Below, one piece after another: positions 24,201 to 32,303 of a stretch of DNA of 34,368 bases. Below the pieces are notes generated by a model. That model did no database searches. It was not told where the DNA came from and was given only the letters and a program-made list of their open reading frames with translations. Each line of letters opens with the position of its first letter. The first letter of the stretch is position 1. Source of the stretch: UMGS1002 sp045586785 (GTDB lineage: Bacteria > Bacillota > Clostridia > Oscillospirales > CAG-272). The stretch covers positions 1 to 34,368 of the forward strand of contig JAZNBA010000048.1 in assembly GCA_045586785.1 (NCBI GenBank), read 5' to 3'. A program made the position numbers and the translations under genes.

Positions 24201-25289
24201 ATGTCAGACAACAAATTTATTGAAGTGGACAAGAATATGATCGTTGAGACGACCATAGCCGAGCCGGACATAAAGTTTTACGATGTCAGATGGGAGCCAT
24301 TTGATATTTACGGACTTTACGAGCCCAAGACAGAGCCGGTATTCAAGCGTCTGCCCGACGAGATCGGTCAGAATGTAAACAGCGGTGTTAAGCGGCTGTA
24401 TCTTATGACAGCAGGCGGCCGTGTGCGTTTTTCAACCGATTCCAAATACATAGCAATCAAGTGCTCCATGCCGTACATAACCAAGTATCCGCATATGCAG
24501 CTGACGGGTACAACCGGATTTGATCTTTTTGAGGACACCGAGGGCGGAAGCCGTTTTATTCGTCCCTTCAAGCCCGATATGAGCATAAAGGACGGATATG
24601 AGTCTGTAATTCAGGTGGGAAAAGAGGGTGTAATGCGCCACTACACTATCAATTTCCCGACTTATAACCCTGTAAATTGGCTGTATATCGGCCTGCAGGA
24701 GGGCGCGAAGGTAGAGGGCGGTCTGAAATATCGCTCCGAGTTACCCGTTTATTACTACGGAAGCTCCATCACTCAGGGCGCGTGCTCGTCACGCCCGGGT
24801 AATGCGTATCAGAGCATAATCTCGCGCAGACAGAATCTTGACTTTGTCAATCTGGGCTTTTCGGGCAGCGGACGCGCCGAGGAGCTGATCGCAAACTATA
24901 TGGCAGAGCAGAAAATGCTGGCGTTTGTCTGCGATTACGACCACAACGCGCCCAATCCCGAGTATCTTAACGACACTCACCTGCGTCTTTACAAGATATT
25001 CCGCGAAAAGAATCCCGACGTTCCGTATATTATGGTGTCCAAGCCCGACTTTGACAATAATATCAACGAGAGCATTATGCGCCGCGAGGTCATTGTGAAT
25101 ACTTACCGTTACGCTCGTGAGAACGGCGACAAAAACGTATGGTTTATCGACGGTCAGGGTATATTCCGCGGCCCCGACGAGGATCTGTGTACCGTTGACG
25201 GCACGCACCCCTCCGACGTTGGATTTATGAAGATGGCAGATGCTATCGAGAGAATACTGGTCCGCGCTCTGCGCCACGACTTCAGCTGA
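24201..25289 (+). CDS. SGNH hydrolase with N-terminal GxDLY-type domain, copy 1
   Basis: 362 aa. N-terminal beta-rich domain with GFDLFED (106-112), the GxDLY hallmark. C-terminal SGNH/GDSL hydrolase with block I YYGSSITQG (185-193; probable nucleophile Ser189), block II LGFSGSGR (218-225), block III CDYDHNAPN (244-252) and block V VDGTHPSD (332-339; Asp333, His336). Such enzymes remove acyl groups, often acetyl, from carbohydrates. No signal peptide, so an intracellular substrate is implied. ATG at 24201 with GGAGG nine bases before; the longer frame from 24174 lacks a ribosome site. Tandem with a paralogue 13 bases downstream. Confidence 0.85.
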   Translation: MSDNKFIEVDKNMIVETTIAEPDIKFYDVRWEPFDIYGLYEPKTEPVFKRLPDEIGQNVNSGVKRLYLMTAGGRVRFSTDSKYIAIKCSMPYITKYPHMQLTGTTGFDLFEDTEGGSRFIRPFKPDMSIKDGYESVIQVGKEGVMRHYTINFPTYNPVNWLYIGLQEGAKVEGGLKYRSELPVYYYGSSITQGACSSRPGNAYQSIISRRQNLDFVNLGFSGSGRAEELIANYMAEQKMLAFVCDYDHNAPNPEYLNDTHLRLYKIFREKNPDVPYIMVSKPDFDNNINESIMRREVIVNTYRYARENGDKNVWFIDGQGIFRGPDEDLCTVDGTHPSDVGFMKMADAIERILVRALRHDFS

Positions 25290-25302
25290 AAGGAGAACAG
25301 AG

Positions 25303-26403
25303 ATGGAAGATATCAAAAAAGAAGCGTATGTTGAAGTGGATAAAAATATGATCGTGGCTACCACCATTGAGGAGCCCGACATAAAGTTTTACGACATCCG
25401 CAAGCCTCCTTTTGAAATTTACGGTCTTTACGACGTTTATAATCAGCCCTTTTTCCGCCGTTTGCCCGCAGACATTGCCGAGGCGACCAGCGAGGGTGTT
25501 GCAAAGCTGTGCCGCGAGTCGGCAGGCGGACGTGTCCGTTTTTCCACCGATTCAAGCTATATAGCCATCAAGGTCGAGATGGGACCCTACGCGCGAAGCG
25601 CACACACCACGCTGTGCAACGGCGCGGGCTTTGACCTTTACGAGGACACCGACACGGATTCCCGCTTTATCAAGGCATATCTGCCTCCGTACAAGTTTGA
25701 AAACGACTATGAGCAGATAATAAAAATACCCGGCGGCCGCCGTATGAGAAGCTACACCATTAATTTCCCCATACACGGTGTAGTAAAAAATCTGTATATC
25801 GGTATACAGGAGGACGCAAAGCTGGAATGCGGCAAGAAGTACCGCAACTCGTCGCCCATAGTTTATTACGGAAGCTCTATAGTTCACGGCACAGCCGCAT
25901 CCCGTCCCGGACTTATTTATCAGAGTATTCTGTCCCGCAGACTTAACATGGACTATATAAATCTGGGCTTCTCGGGCAAGGCAAAAGGCGAGCCGGTGCT
26001 GGTTGACTACATGGCAGGCATGGATATGTGCCTTTTCGTGTGCGACTACGACCACAACGCGCCCAACGCGGCATTTTTGCGTGAAACGCACCAAAATGTT
26101 TACGACATTTTCCGCGCAAAGCGTCCCGACACGCCCTACATTATGATCTCGCGCCCCAATATCGCAACCAATCAGTCCGAGTTCGCGGAGCGCCGCGACG
26201 TTATAATCGACACCTACCGCCACGCGCTGTCGCTGGGCGATAAGAATGTTTATTATATTGACGGCGAGAGCTTTTTCCTCGGTAAATATGAAAACGAGTG
26301 CACAATGGATGCTGTTCACCCCAACGATCTCGGCTTTACGCTTATGGCGGACGGAATTGAGAGCGAGATCCGCCGCGCGCTTGCAAAGGGCGGAGTGCTC
26401 TGA
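25303..26403 (+). CDS. SGNH hydrolase with N-terminal GxDLY-type domain, copy 2
   Basis: 366 aa, alignable along its length with the preceding gene but clearly diverged. GFDLYED (109-115), block I YYGSSIVHG (188-196; probable Ser192), LGFSGKAK, CDYDHNAPN, and MDAVHPND with Asp336 and His339: the catalytic set is complete. Cytoplasmic by absence of a signal peptide. ATG with AAAGGAG upstream; the longer frame starting at 25240 runs inside the previous gene and is rejected. Its TGA overlaps the ATG of mrnC (ATGATG-type junction at 26401-26405), so mrnC translation is coupled to this gene. Confidence 0.85.
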   Translation: MEDIKKEAYVEVDKNMIVATTIEEPDIKFYDIRKPPFEIYGLYDVYNQPFFRRLPADIAEATSEGVAKLCRESAGGRVRFSTDSSYIAIKVEMGPYARSAHTTLCNGAGFDLYEDTDTDSRFIKAYLPPYKFENDYEQIIKIPGGRRMRSYTINFPIHGVVKNLYIGIQEDAKLECGKKYRNSSPIVYYGSSIVHGTAASRPGLIYQSILSRRLNMDYINLGFSGKAKGEPVLVDYMAGMDMCLFVCDYDHNAPNAAFLRETHQNVYDIFRAKRPDTPYIMISRPNIATNQSEFAERRDVIIDTYRHALSLGDKNVYYIDGESFFLGKYENECTMDAVHPNDLGFTLMADGIESEIRRALAKGGVL

Positions 26404-26780
26404 TGGAAAAGACGTATTCCGCGCAGGCGCTGGCGTATCTTGGTGACTCGGTCATTGAGGTCTGGGTGCGGACGCATCTGGTCGAATCGGGGCTGTCGGG
26501 CTCGCGAGAGTTGAACGCCGCATCGCTTAATTACGTTACCGCGCCCCGTCAGGCAGCGGCAATGAAAAAAATACTTGATATTCTCACCGAGGACGAGGCG
26601 GCAATATTCCGCCGCGGACGCAATCTGGGTCACACCAACCTGCCGCGCAACGCCACGGCGTCCGAATACCGCAGTGCGACGGGTATGGAAGCGCTGATGG
26701 GGTGGCTGAGCCTTGGCGGTCGGCAGGAGAGGATAAATGAATTGCTGACCGCAGCATATAGCGAAAACGGCAGAGTTTGA
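26403..26780 (+). CDS. mrnC: Mini-ribonuclease III (MrnC)
   Basis: 125 aa RNase III-like nuclease without the dsRNA-binding domain. It matures the ends of 23S rRNA in Firmicutes. LAYLGDSVIEVWVR (10-23) holds the catalytic acidic region (Asp15). The conserved RRGRNLGHTNLPRNATASEYRSATGMEALMG-type stretch, including the second acidic set, is present. Start codon overlaps the stop of the SGNH hydrolase. In many Firmicutes mrnC sits next to cysS, so the coupling to an esterase gene is unusual. Followed by repeats, not by a clear terminator. Confidence 0.93.
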   Translation: MEKTYSAQALAYLGDSVIEVWVRTHLVESGLSGSRELNAASLNYVTAPRQAAAMKKILDILTEDEAAIFRRGRNLGHTNLPRNATASEYRSATGMEALMGWLSLGGRQERINELLTAAYSENGRV

Positions 26781-26819
26781 TTATTTTTTACGTTTTTATA
26801 TAAATAATCCTATAAAACC

Positions 26820-26946
26820 GTAGGGGGCGACGTCCTCGTCGCCCAGTGAAAAACGCGTGAAACAAAAAATAAGGGTGAAGATATTTTCACACCATATTTA
26901 TTATCCACGCAATTGTTTACGGGGCGCCGAGGACGTCGCCCCCTAC
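26820..26946. repeat. Inverted pair of GTAGGGGGCGACGTCCTCG repeats
   Basis: 26820-26844 and 26922-26946 are inverted copies with 24 of 25 positions matching, separated by 77 bp. Each half is itself partly palindromic (GGCGACG..CGTCGCC). Same family as 19508-19649. It fills the mrnC-ppiB gap. Confidence 0.85.
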
Positions 26947-26991
26947 AACCAAATAATAAAATTTACCAAAAACAAGAACGGAGATAGAAAA

Positions 26992-27495
26992 ATGAGCAAT
27001 CCAAAGGTAAAAATTAAGGTTAAGGGCTTTGGTGAGATGATCGCAGAGCTGTATCCCGAAAAGGCACCCAAGACAGTTGAGAATTTTCTGAAGCTGGTGG
27101 GCGAGGGATTTTATACGGGAACTATTTTCCACCGCGTTATCAGAGGATTTATGATCCAGGGTGGCGGATACACCGAAATGTTTGAGGACAAGGATGCGGA
27201 TGCTATTTACGGCGAGTTTGCCGCAAACGGCTTTCTGCAGAACGACGTAAAGCACGAGCGCGGCGTTCTTTCCATGGCGAGAACATCCGATCCCAACTCT
27301 GCATCCTCCCAGTTTTTCATTATGCATCAGCGTTCTCCTCACCTTGACGCCCAGTATGCGGCGTTCGGCAAGGTAATTGAGGGCGAGACTGTCATTGACA
27401 GCATCGCGAACGTCAAAACGGGCAATCGCGGCTGGTATATGCAGGACGTACCGAGAGATGCTGTTGTAATTGAGAGCATTGAGGTAGTTGAATAA
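26992..27495 (+). CDS. Cyclophilin-type peptidyl-prolyl cis-trans isomerase
   Basis: 167 aa single-domain cyclophilin, cytoplasmic. Conserved active-site stretches are present: FHRVIRGFMIQGGGYT, GVLSMARTSDPNSASSQFFI and LDAQYAAFGKVIEG. These supply the Arg, Phe, Met and Gln residues used in proline isomerisation. The ATG at 26992 is used, with GGAG nine bases upstream. The longer frame from 26857 reads through the inverted repeat pair and has no ribosome site. Followed by a bidirectional terminator. Confidence 0.93.
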   Translation: MSNPKVKIKVKGFGEMIAELYPEKAPKTVENFLKLVGEGFYTGTIFHRVIRGFMIQGGGYTEMFEDKDADAIYGEFAANGFLQNDVKHERGVLSMARTSDPNSASSQFFIMHQRSPHLDAQYAAFGKVIEGETVIDSIANVKTGNRGWYMQDVPRDAVVIESIEVVE

Positions 27496-27536
27496 TAAAA
27501 AAGGGTAGGTTTCACATGAAACCCACACAAATCGAC

Positions 27537-27578
27537 AAAAAATGCTTGCGGAGTATCCGCAAGCATTTTTTGTTTTTT
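27537..27578. terminator. Bidirectional terminator between ppiB-like gene and small membrane protein
   Basis: 16-bp perfect stem (27537-27552 with 27556-27571), loop GTA. It is flanked by A runs on one side and T runs on the other (TTTTTTGTTTTTT), so it works for both converging genes. Confidence 0.93.
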
Positions 27579-27810
27579 ATTCCTTGTCCTCAACAACAGC
27601 TTCGCTGTCATCCTCGATGAAGATATCGCAATCCTCGCAGCCGTCGTCAAGAAAATCTTCGCACTCGCAATCGCAAAGATGGAAGTACTTCCGGAAAAGC
27701 TTGTAAGCAATTACCGCAGCAGCACCGATACCTGCAACGATAGCCAGAGTAATGGCGATAATTTTGAAGTAATTGGGCTTTTCGGGCTCACGTCTAAACC
27801 AACTGAACAT
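27577..27810 (-). CDS. Small membrane protein with acidic Cys-rich tail, unknown function
   Basis: 77 aa, not recognised. A basic N-terminus (FSWFRREPEKP) is followed by one TM helix (about 16-38) and a positively charged stop (YKLFRKY). The tail is acidic with Cys46, 48, 50, 58 and 61 (CDCEC and CEDC). By the positive-inside rule both flanks are basic, so topology is unclear. The CxCxC and CxxC spacing suggests metal or redox binding; that is inference. ATG with AGGAGG eight bases upstream and a promoter at 27849-27875. Single-gene unit, convergent with ppiB. Confidence 0.82.
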   Translation of the reverse strand: MFSWFRREPEKPNYFKIIAITLAIVAGIGAAAVIAYKLFRKYFHLCDCECEDFLDDGCEDCDIFIEDDSEAVVEDKE

Positions 27811-27848
27811 ATTAATAACCTCCTTAATTTAAGTTATAATCTTTTTCG

Positions 27849-27875
27849 ATTATATTATAGCACACTTTTTGTCAA
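27849..27875 (-). promoter_or_regulatory. Promoter of the small membrane Cys-rich gene
   Basis: On the minus strand TTGACA (27870-27875) is followed by two overlapping TATAAT boxes (27854-27859 and 27849-27854). The nearer one has an extended -10 (TGTGC), the further one a 15-bp spacer. Confidence 0.7.
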
Positions 27876-27975
27876 TATGCAATGCATTCTTTATAAAAAT
27901 ATTTTTTTCCGAACGCAAAGAAATATACATATCTGCATAAATTTGCTCAAACCCCTTTATTTTGCGTCAAAAATT

Positions 27976-27984
27976 TGTTATAAT
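27976..27984 (+). promoter_or_regulatory. Extended -10 promoter of prmC
   Basis: TGT then TATAAT (27979-27984), with no good -35 at the right distance. The start would be about 25 nt before the prmC ATG. Confidence 0.55.
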
Positions 27985-28015
27985 AATATGAAGTATTGTT
28001 TTTTGGAGGCGGATA

Positions 28016-28849
28016 ATGACATACAAGCAGATCTGTGAGCTTCTTGCGCTGTCGGGTATTGAGTCGGCGCGAGATGACGCGGCGATACTTATTCGGCATT
28101 TCTGCGGAGTGAGCGGGGCGCAATTGGTTTTGTGCCGTGATCGCGACTTTGACGACGATAAGCTGATACACGCCGTCCGTCGGCGCGCCGAGCGCTATCC
28201 GCTTCAGTATATTATAGGAACGTGGGGCTTTTACGAGTCCGACTTTGAGGTAACCGAGGGCGTGCTTATACCCCGCGCCGACACCGAGCTTATCGTTGAG
28301 CAGGCAATAAAGCAGCTGCCGAAGGGTGCGGTGTTTGCCGATATCGGCTGCGGAAGCGGCTGTATCGTAAGCTCTGTCTTGCGCGCTCGTGAGGACGTGA
28401 GAGCGTTTGCAGTGGATATTTCACCTGTGGCGCTTGAGATGACGCAGAAAAACGCGGTAGCACTGGGCGTTGACCGTAGGCTGACCGTCGTTAACGGCGA
28501 TATGAGAGACGAGAAACTTTGGCATAGCTTGGGGCAGCTTGACGCCATTATCTCAAATCCGCCCTATATCCCCACGGACGAGGTAAAAACGCTTGCCCCC
28601 GAGCTCGCTTTTGAGCCTGAATTGGCACTGGACGGCGGCTGTGACGGTCTTGATTTTTACCGCGCACTCATAAATCCGGGCACGGTGCAGCTTTCGGAGA
28701 ACGGATTTATGCTGTTTGAATGCGGTGTGGGGCAGACGGGTGACATTTGCGCCATCGCCCATAGCTGCGGTTATAGCAGTGAGGTCTATTTTGACATAGA
28801 AAACCGTGACCGCGCCGTAAAAATATACGGCATTGACCGACGCGCCTGA
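28016..28849 (+). CDS. prmC: Release factor glutamine methyltransferase PrmC (HemK)
   Basis: 277 aa SAM-dependent enzyme that methylates the Gln of the GGQ motif in RF1 and RF2. N-terminal helical release-factor-binding domain (1-80 or so), then the Rossmann methyltransferase with DIGCGSG (109-115) and the substrate-Gln motif NPPY (181-184). PLQYIIG (62-68) and LIPRADTE (84-91) are family signatures. ATG with GGAGG upstream. In many bacteria prmC follows prfA, but here it stands alone, between a divergent small gene and ddl. Confidence 0.95.
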   Translation: MTYKQICELLALSGIESARDDAAILIRHFCGVSGAQLVLCRDRDFDDDKLIHAVRRRAERYPLQYIIGTWGFYESDFEVTEGVLIPRADTELIVEQAIKQLPKGAVFADIGCGSGCIVSSVLRAREDVRAFAVDISPVALEMTQKNAVALGVDRRLTVVNGDMRDEKLWHSLGQLDAIISNPPYIPTDEVKTLAPELAFEPELALDGGCDGLDFYRALINPGTVQLSENGFMLFECGVGQTGDICAIAHSCGYSSEVYFDIENRDRAVKIYGIDRRA

Positions 28850-28953
28850 TTTTTGCTTGCGGTCATAAAAGATTACTTTTGCATAATATATCTGTAGGCA
28901 AGCTTGGGTCTTGACCTGCGGTACATCAAATATTTTTTATACGGAGAAAGAAC

Positions 28954-29991
28954 TTGAAAATACTTATTTTGGCGGGCGGACTGTCGCCCGAGCGTGACGT
29001 TTCTTTGGTTTCGGGCAGCCTTATTGCCCGTGCGTTGGCAGACAGAGGACATAAGATATTGCTGGCGGATGTTTATGAAGGCATTGAAGTCGGCAATAAT
29101 GAAATATCGGAGCTGTTTACAAGTGATCCCGCAAGTGTTGACGCTATTTCGGAAAGTGTGCCCGATCTTGATGCGGTACGCGCAAAATGCGGCGGCAGAG
29201 AGGCAAAGATAGGGCCCGGTGTGCTGGAGGCGGCAAAATATGCGGACGCCGTCTTTCTGGCGCTTCATGGGGATATGGGCGAGGACGGAAGCTTGCAGGC
29301 GACGCTTGACAATTACGGAATCAAAAAATATACCGGATCGGGATATGCGGGCAGTCTTTTGGCAATGGATAAGGACATCAGCAAGCGCATGATGAAGTTA
29401 TCCGACATTCCCACGCCCGATTGGATGTATTTTGACGTTACAAAGGACACCACGGACGATATTTTGAACAATATCGGTCTGCCTTGCGTCGTCAAGCCGA
29501 CCGCGTGCGGCTCCAGCGTCGGAGTTTCCATAGTACATAGCGAGAGCGAGCTTGAGAATGCCATCCGCTTTGCGGCAGGCTACGAGAGCCGCATCGTTGT
29601 TGAGAAAAAGGTGACGGGCAGAGAATTTTCGGTGGGCGTTTTGGGTGAGAATGCCCTGCCTCCCATCGAAATAATACCCAAATCCGGTTTTTACGACTAT
29701 AAAAATAAATATCAAAGCGGTATGACCGAGGAGATATGTCCCGCGGAGCTGACCGAGACGCAGACAAAAAAGGTGCAAACATACGCAAAAGCGGTTTTCG
29801 ACTGCCTGCGTCTGTCGGGATATGCACGTGCCGACTTCATTATGGACGAGGACGGTGAGTTCTGGTGCCTTGAGGTCAATAACCTGCCGGGCATGACACC
29901 CATGAGCCTGCTGCCCCAGGAGGCAGCCGCCGCAGGCATCGGATACGGCGAGCTGTGCGAGATGATAGTCAATATGGCGGTGGAGAAATAA
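28954..29991 (+). CDS. ddl: D-alanine-D-alanine ligase family protein
   Basis: 345 aa ATP-grasp enzyme making D-Ala-D-Ala for peptidoglycan. N-terminal ILAGGLSPERDVSLVSG, GSGYAGSLLAMDK before the ATP-grasp domain, CVVKPTACGSSVGVS (nucleotide loop), FYDYKNKYQSG (the mobile loop of Ddl), ADFIMDEDGEFWCLEVNNLPGMT (metal and D-Ala-binding end). The common ending is NTLPGMT, and NNLPGMT is seen here. Closely related ligases make D-Ala-D-Ser or D-Ala-D-Lac; the specificity residue cannot be assigned with certainty. TTG start at 28954 with GGAGAAAG upstream. Length normal. Confidence 0.9.
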   Translation: MKILILAGGLSPERDVSLVSGSLIARALADRGHKILLADVYEGIEVGNNEISELFTSDPASVDAISESVPDLDAVRAKCGGREAKIGPGVLEAAKYADAVFLALHGDMGEDGSLQATLDNYGIKKYTGSGYAGSLLAMDKDISKRMMKLSDIPTPDWMYFDVTKDTTDDILNNIGLPCVVKPTACGSSVGVSIVHSESELENAIRFAAGYESRIVVEKKVTGREFSVGVLGENALPPIEIIPKSGFYDYKNKYQSGMTEEICPAELTETQTKKVQTYAKAVFDCLRLSGYARADFIMDEDGEFWCLEVNNLPGMTPMSLLPQEAAAAGIGYGELCEMIVNMAVEK

Positions 29992-30002
29992 ATAGGTGAA
30001 AA

Positions 30003-30116
30003 AGGCTCTCCCTTCGGGAGAGCTGGCGCCGTAAGGCGACTGAGAGGGTCAAATCTATGATAAAAACACCCTCTCCGTCACGGCAAGCCGTGACCCCTCT
30101 CCCGTGGGGAGAGGCT
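30003..30116. repeat. Inverted pair of CTCTCC-framed palindromic elements
   Basis: Element 30003-30049 has GCTCTCCC-TTC-GGGAGAGC, then CGCC-GTAA-GGCG, then GAGAGGGT. Element 30068-30116 has ACCCTCTC, then GTCACGGC-AA-GCCGTGAC, then CCTCTCCC-GT-GGGGAGAGG, in the opposite orientation. Outer frames pair with each other; inner palindromes differ. Fills most of the ddl-rlmN gap. Confidence 0.85.
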
Positions 30117-30192
30117 TTAGTGAAATTCCGTTTTGTATAGCTTTAGATGAAACAAGGCATTACAAAGATTATTATAGAGAGGAAAAATAAAC

Positions 30193-31254
30193 GTGGACGA
30201 AAAAAAGCCCGAGCTGCTGTCACTCATGCCACATGAGCTTGAACAGTTTATTATATCGATCGGCGAGCCCAAATACCGTGCGCGTCAGCTTTTTGAGCAG
30301 CTGCACCGCGGTCTGCTCCCCGAGCAAATGACAAATATCGGCAAGGCCACCCGCGCAAAGCTGTCTGAGGCATCCGAGCTTCATATGCCCACGGTGCGAC
30401 GCAAGTTAGTGTCGAAAATTGACGGAACCGTCAAATATCTTTTCGAGCTTTACGACGGCAACTGCGTGGAAAGCGTCGTTATGAAATATAAGCACGGAAA
30501 TACGGTCTGTGTGTCCTCCCAGGTGGGCTGCCGCATGGGCTGCGCCTTTTGCGCCTCCACCATCGGCGGACGTGTGCGTGACCTGGAGGCGGGAGAAATT
30601 CTCGGTCAGGTCATTATGGCACAAAAGGACACAGGCGAGCGCATATCCAATATCGTCATGATGGGTATAGGCGAGCCGCTGGACAATTACGATAACGTAA
30701 TAAAATTTTTAAAGCTGGTCAATCATGAATACGGACTCAATATCGGCTACAGACACATTTCGCTGTCTACTTGCGGACTTGTTGAGGGAATCAAGCGCCT
30801 GAAGGCAGAGGGTATGCCCATAACGCTGTCCATTTCACTTCACGCGGCGGACGACGAGACTCGCTCACGCATTATGCCCGTCAATAAAAAATATAATATT
30901 GCGGCGCTGCTTGCCGCCTGCCGTGACTATTACGACGCTACAGAGCGCCGTATATCCTTTGAATATACACTTATTTCGGGCGAGAACGATACCGTTGAGC
31001 AAGCCGAAAAGCTGGCAAGACTGCTTAACGGCGCGCTGAGAACACGGGATGGCGGTATGCCCATACACGTAAATCTCATTCCCGTCAACGAGGTCAAGGA
31101 GCGTGATTTCGTTCGCTCGGATGATAAAGCCATAAAGGCATTTATAACTACACTTGAGCGTCGCGGTATACGGGCGACTCTGCGCCGCAAGCTGGGGCCC
31201 GACATCAACGCCTCCTGCGGACAGCTGCGGAGGGAATCGGAAACCGGGGAATAA
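30193..31254 (+). CDS. rlmN: Dual-specificity 23S rRNA/tRNA adenine-C2 methyltransferase RlmN
   Basis: 353 aa radical SAM enzyme that methylates C2 of A2503 in 23S rRNA and A37 in some tRNAs. The [4Fe-4S] motif CRMGCAFC gives Cys113, Cys117 and Cys120 (CxxxCxxC). MGIGEPLDNYDNV and GYRHISLSTCGL are family signatures. The C-terminal ASCGQLR supplies the second catalytic Cys. GTG start at 30193 with GAGAGGA upstream. In many Clostridia and Bacilli the next genes are prpC, prkC and rsgA; here only a kinase-less PASTA gene and rsgA remain. Confidence 0.96.
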   Translation: MDEKKPELLSLMPHELEQFIISIGEPKYRARQLFEQLHRGLLPEQMTNIGKATRAKLSEASELHMPTVRRKLVSKIDGTVKYLFELYDGNCVESVVMKYKHGNTVCVSSQVGCRMGCAFCASTIGGRVRDLEAGEILGQVIMAQKDTGERISNIVMMGIGEPLDNYDNVIKFLKLVNHEYGLNIGYRHISLSTCGLVEGIKRLKAEGMPITLSISLHAADDETRSRIMPVNKKYNIAALLAACRDYYDATERRISFEYTLISGENDTVEQAEKLARLLNGALRTRDGGMPIHVNLIPVNEVKERDFVRSDDKAIKAFITTLERRGIRATLRRKLGPDINASCGQLRRESETGE

Positions 31255-31257
31255 AAT

Positions 31258-31409
31258 AGCCTTCCCCTATGGGGAAGGTGGCTGTGAATTTGCATTAGCA
31301 AATTCACAGACGGAAGAGGCAAAAGGTAAACTGTTCAACAAGGATTTGTGTCTTTATTTTAACCTCTCCCGCCCACTTTGTGGGCACCCTCTCCAAAGGA
31401 GAGGGCTGA
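31258..31409. repeat. Inverted pair of CTTCCC/CTCTCC-framed palindromic elements
   Basis: 31258-31320: CCTTCCCC-TAT-GGGGAAGG, then a long inner palindrome CTGTGAATTTGC-ATTA-GCAAATTCACAG, then GGAAGAGGC. 31361-31409: CCTCTCCC, GCCCAC-TTT-GTGGGC, CCTCTCC-AAA-GGAGAGG. Same family as 19703 and 30003. No terminator T run is evident after rlmN. Confidence 0.85.
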
Positions 31410-31445
31410 GCTTCGCTCTACATATAAACAAAAGCGAGGTTTCAT

Positions 31446-32303
31446 ATGATGCAGGGCAACGGACGGGGTCAAAAAAAGAACTATTCTGCCGCGATAAGCA
31501 AGCGGACACCCAAAAAAGAGTCAAAATTTACAGTCGCATTCAAAAAAGCGGCGTCGAGAACAGGCGACTTTTTGTGCCGCAACGTAAGTACATTTGTGAG
31601 CGTCGCCGTTGCAAGCGCACTTTTGACGGCTGTAGTGGGCGTTTTTGCGTTTTCTGCTGTGATTTTGCCGGATAAGCGCGGTGTGGTCAGGGTGACGGTG
31701 CCCGAATTTGTGGGCACGTACTATGAAAAAAGCGACGACGAGAGCATATATTCGGTGTCGGTGCGCTATGAGTACAATGAAGATGTGCCTGCGGGAGTTG
31801 TAATAAAGCAATATCCCACGGCGGGACTCGAACGCAAGGTGATACCGGGTCGGCGGACATACGAATTGACGCTTGTAGTCAGCCGCGGCAGGAATACCGT
31901 TATGTTACCCAACCTTATGGGTAAGACGGAACAGTATGCGGCGGACGAGCTGCGCCGTCTGGGACTTGAGTGCGTTGTGGAATATAACGGGGACTCCGAA
32001 ATTCCCCACGGTTGCGTTTGCGCCACCGAACCGTCGGCATATAGTGACGTGCCAACGGGCGGCGCGGTGACACTCATAATAAGCGGTGTCGCGGCGAAAA
32101 GCTTTGTTATGCCCGCTCTGACGGGACTTAACGAGACCGAAGCGATAGCGCGGCTGACAAGCCTTGGCGTTGCAATGGGTAAAAGCGATTACGTAAGCTC
32201 GGACGAACCACTTGGCACGGTTATCGCTCAAAGCATACCCTTCGGTTCAAACGTAACCACCGACGCAACTGTTTACCTTACGGTAAGCAGAGGTAATAAG
32301 TAA
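31446..32303 (+). CDS. Membrane-anchored PASTA-repeat protein lacking a kinase domain
   Basis: 285 aa. Short basic cytoplasmic N-terminus (1-45, rich in Lys/Arg/Ser/Thr), one TM helix (about 49-74), then three PASTA-type repeats outside the cell (about 80-147, 150-215, 218-283). The signature phrases are VTVPEFVGTY, VMLPNLMGKTEQYAADELRRLG and FVMPALTGLNETEAIARLTSLG. PASTA domains bind muropeptides or lipid II in PrkC/StkP kinases and PBPs. It lies between rlmN and rsgA, where prpC-prkC normally sits, so it looks like a PrkC whose kinase has been lost. ATG at 31446 (or 31449) with GAGG upstream. A sensor or scaffold role is inference. Confidence 0.88.
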   Translation: MMQGNGRGQKKNYSAAISKRTPKKESKFTVAFKKAASRTGDFLCRNVSTFVSVAVASALLTAVVGVFAFSAVILPDKRGVVRVTVPEFVGTYYEKSDDESIYSVSVRYEYNEDVPAGVVIKQYPTAGLERKVIPGRRTYELTLVVSRGRNTVMLPNLMGKTEQYAADELRRLGLECVVEYNGDSEIPHGCVCATEPSAYSDVPTGGAVTLIISGVAAKSFVMPALTGLNETEAIARLTSLGVAMGKSDYVSSDEPLGTVIAQSIPFGSNVTTDATVYLTVSRGNK

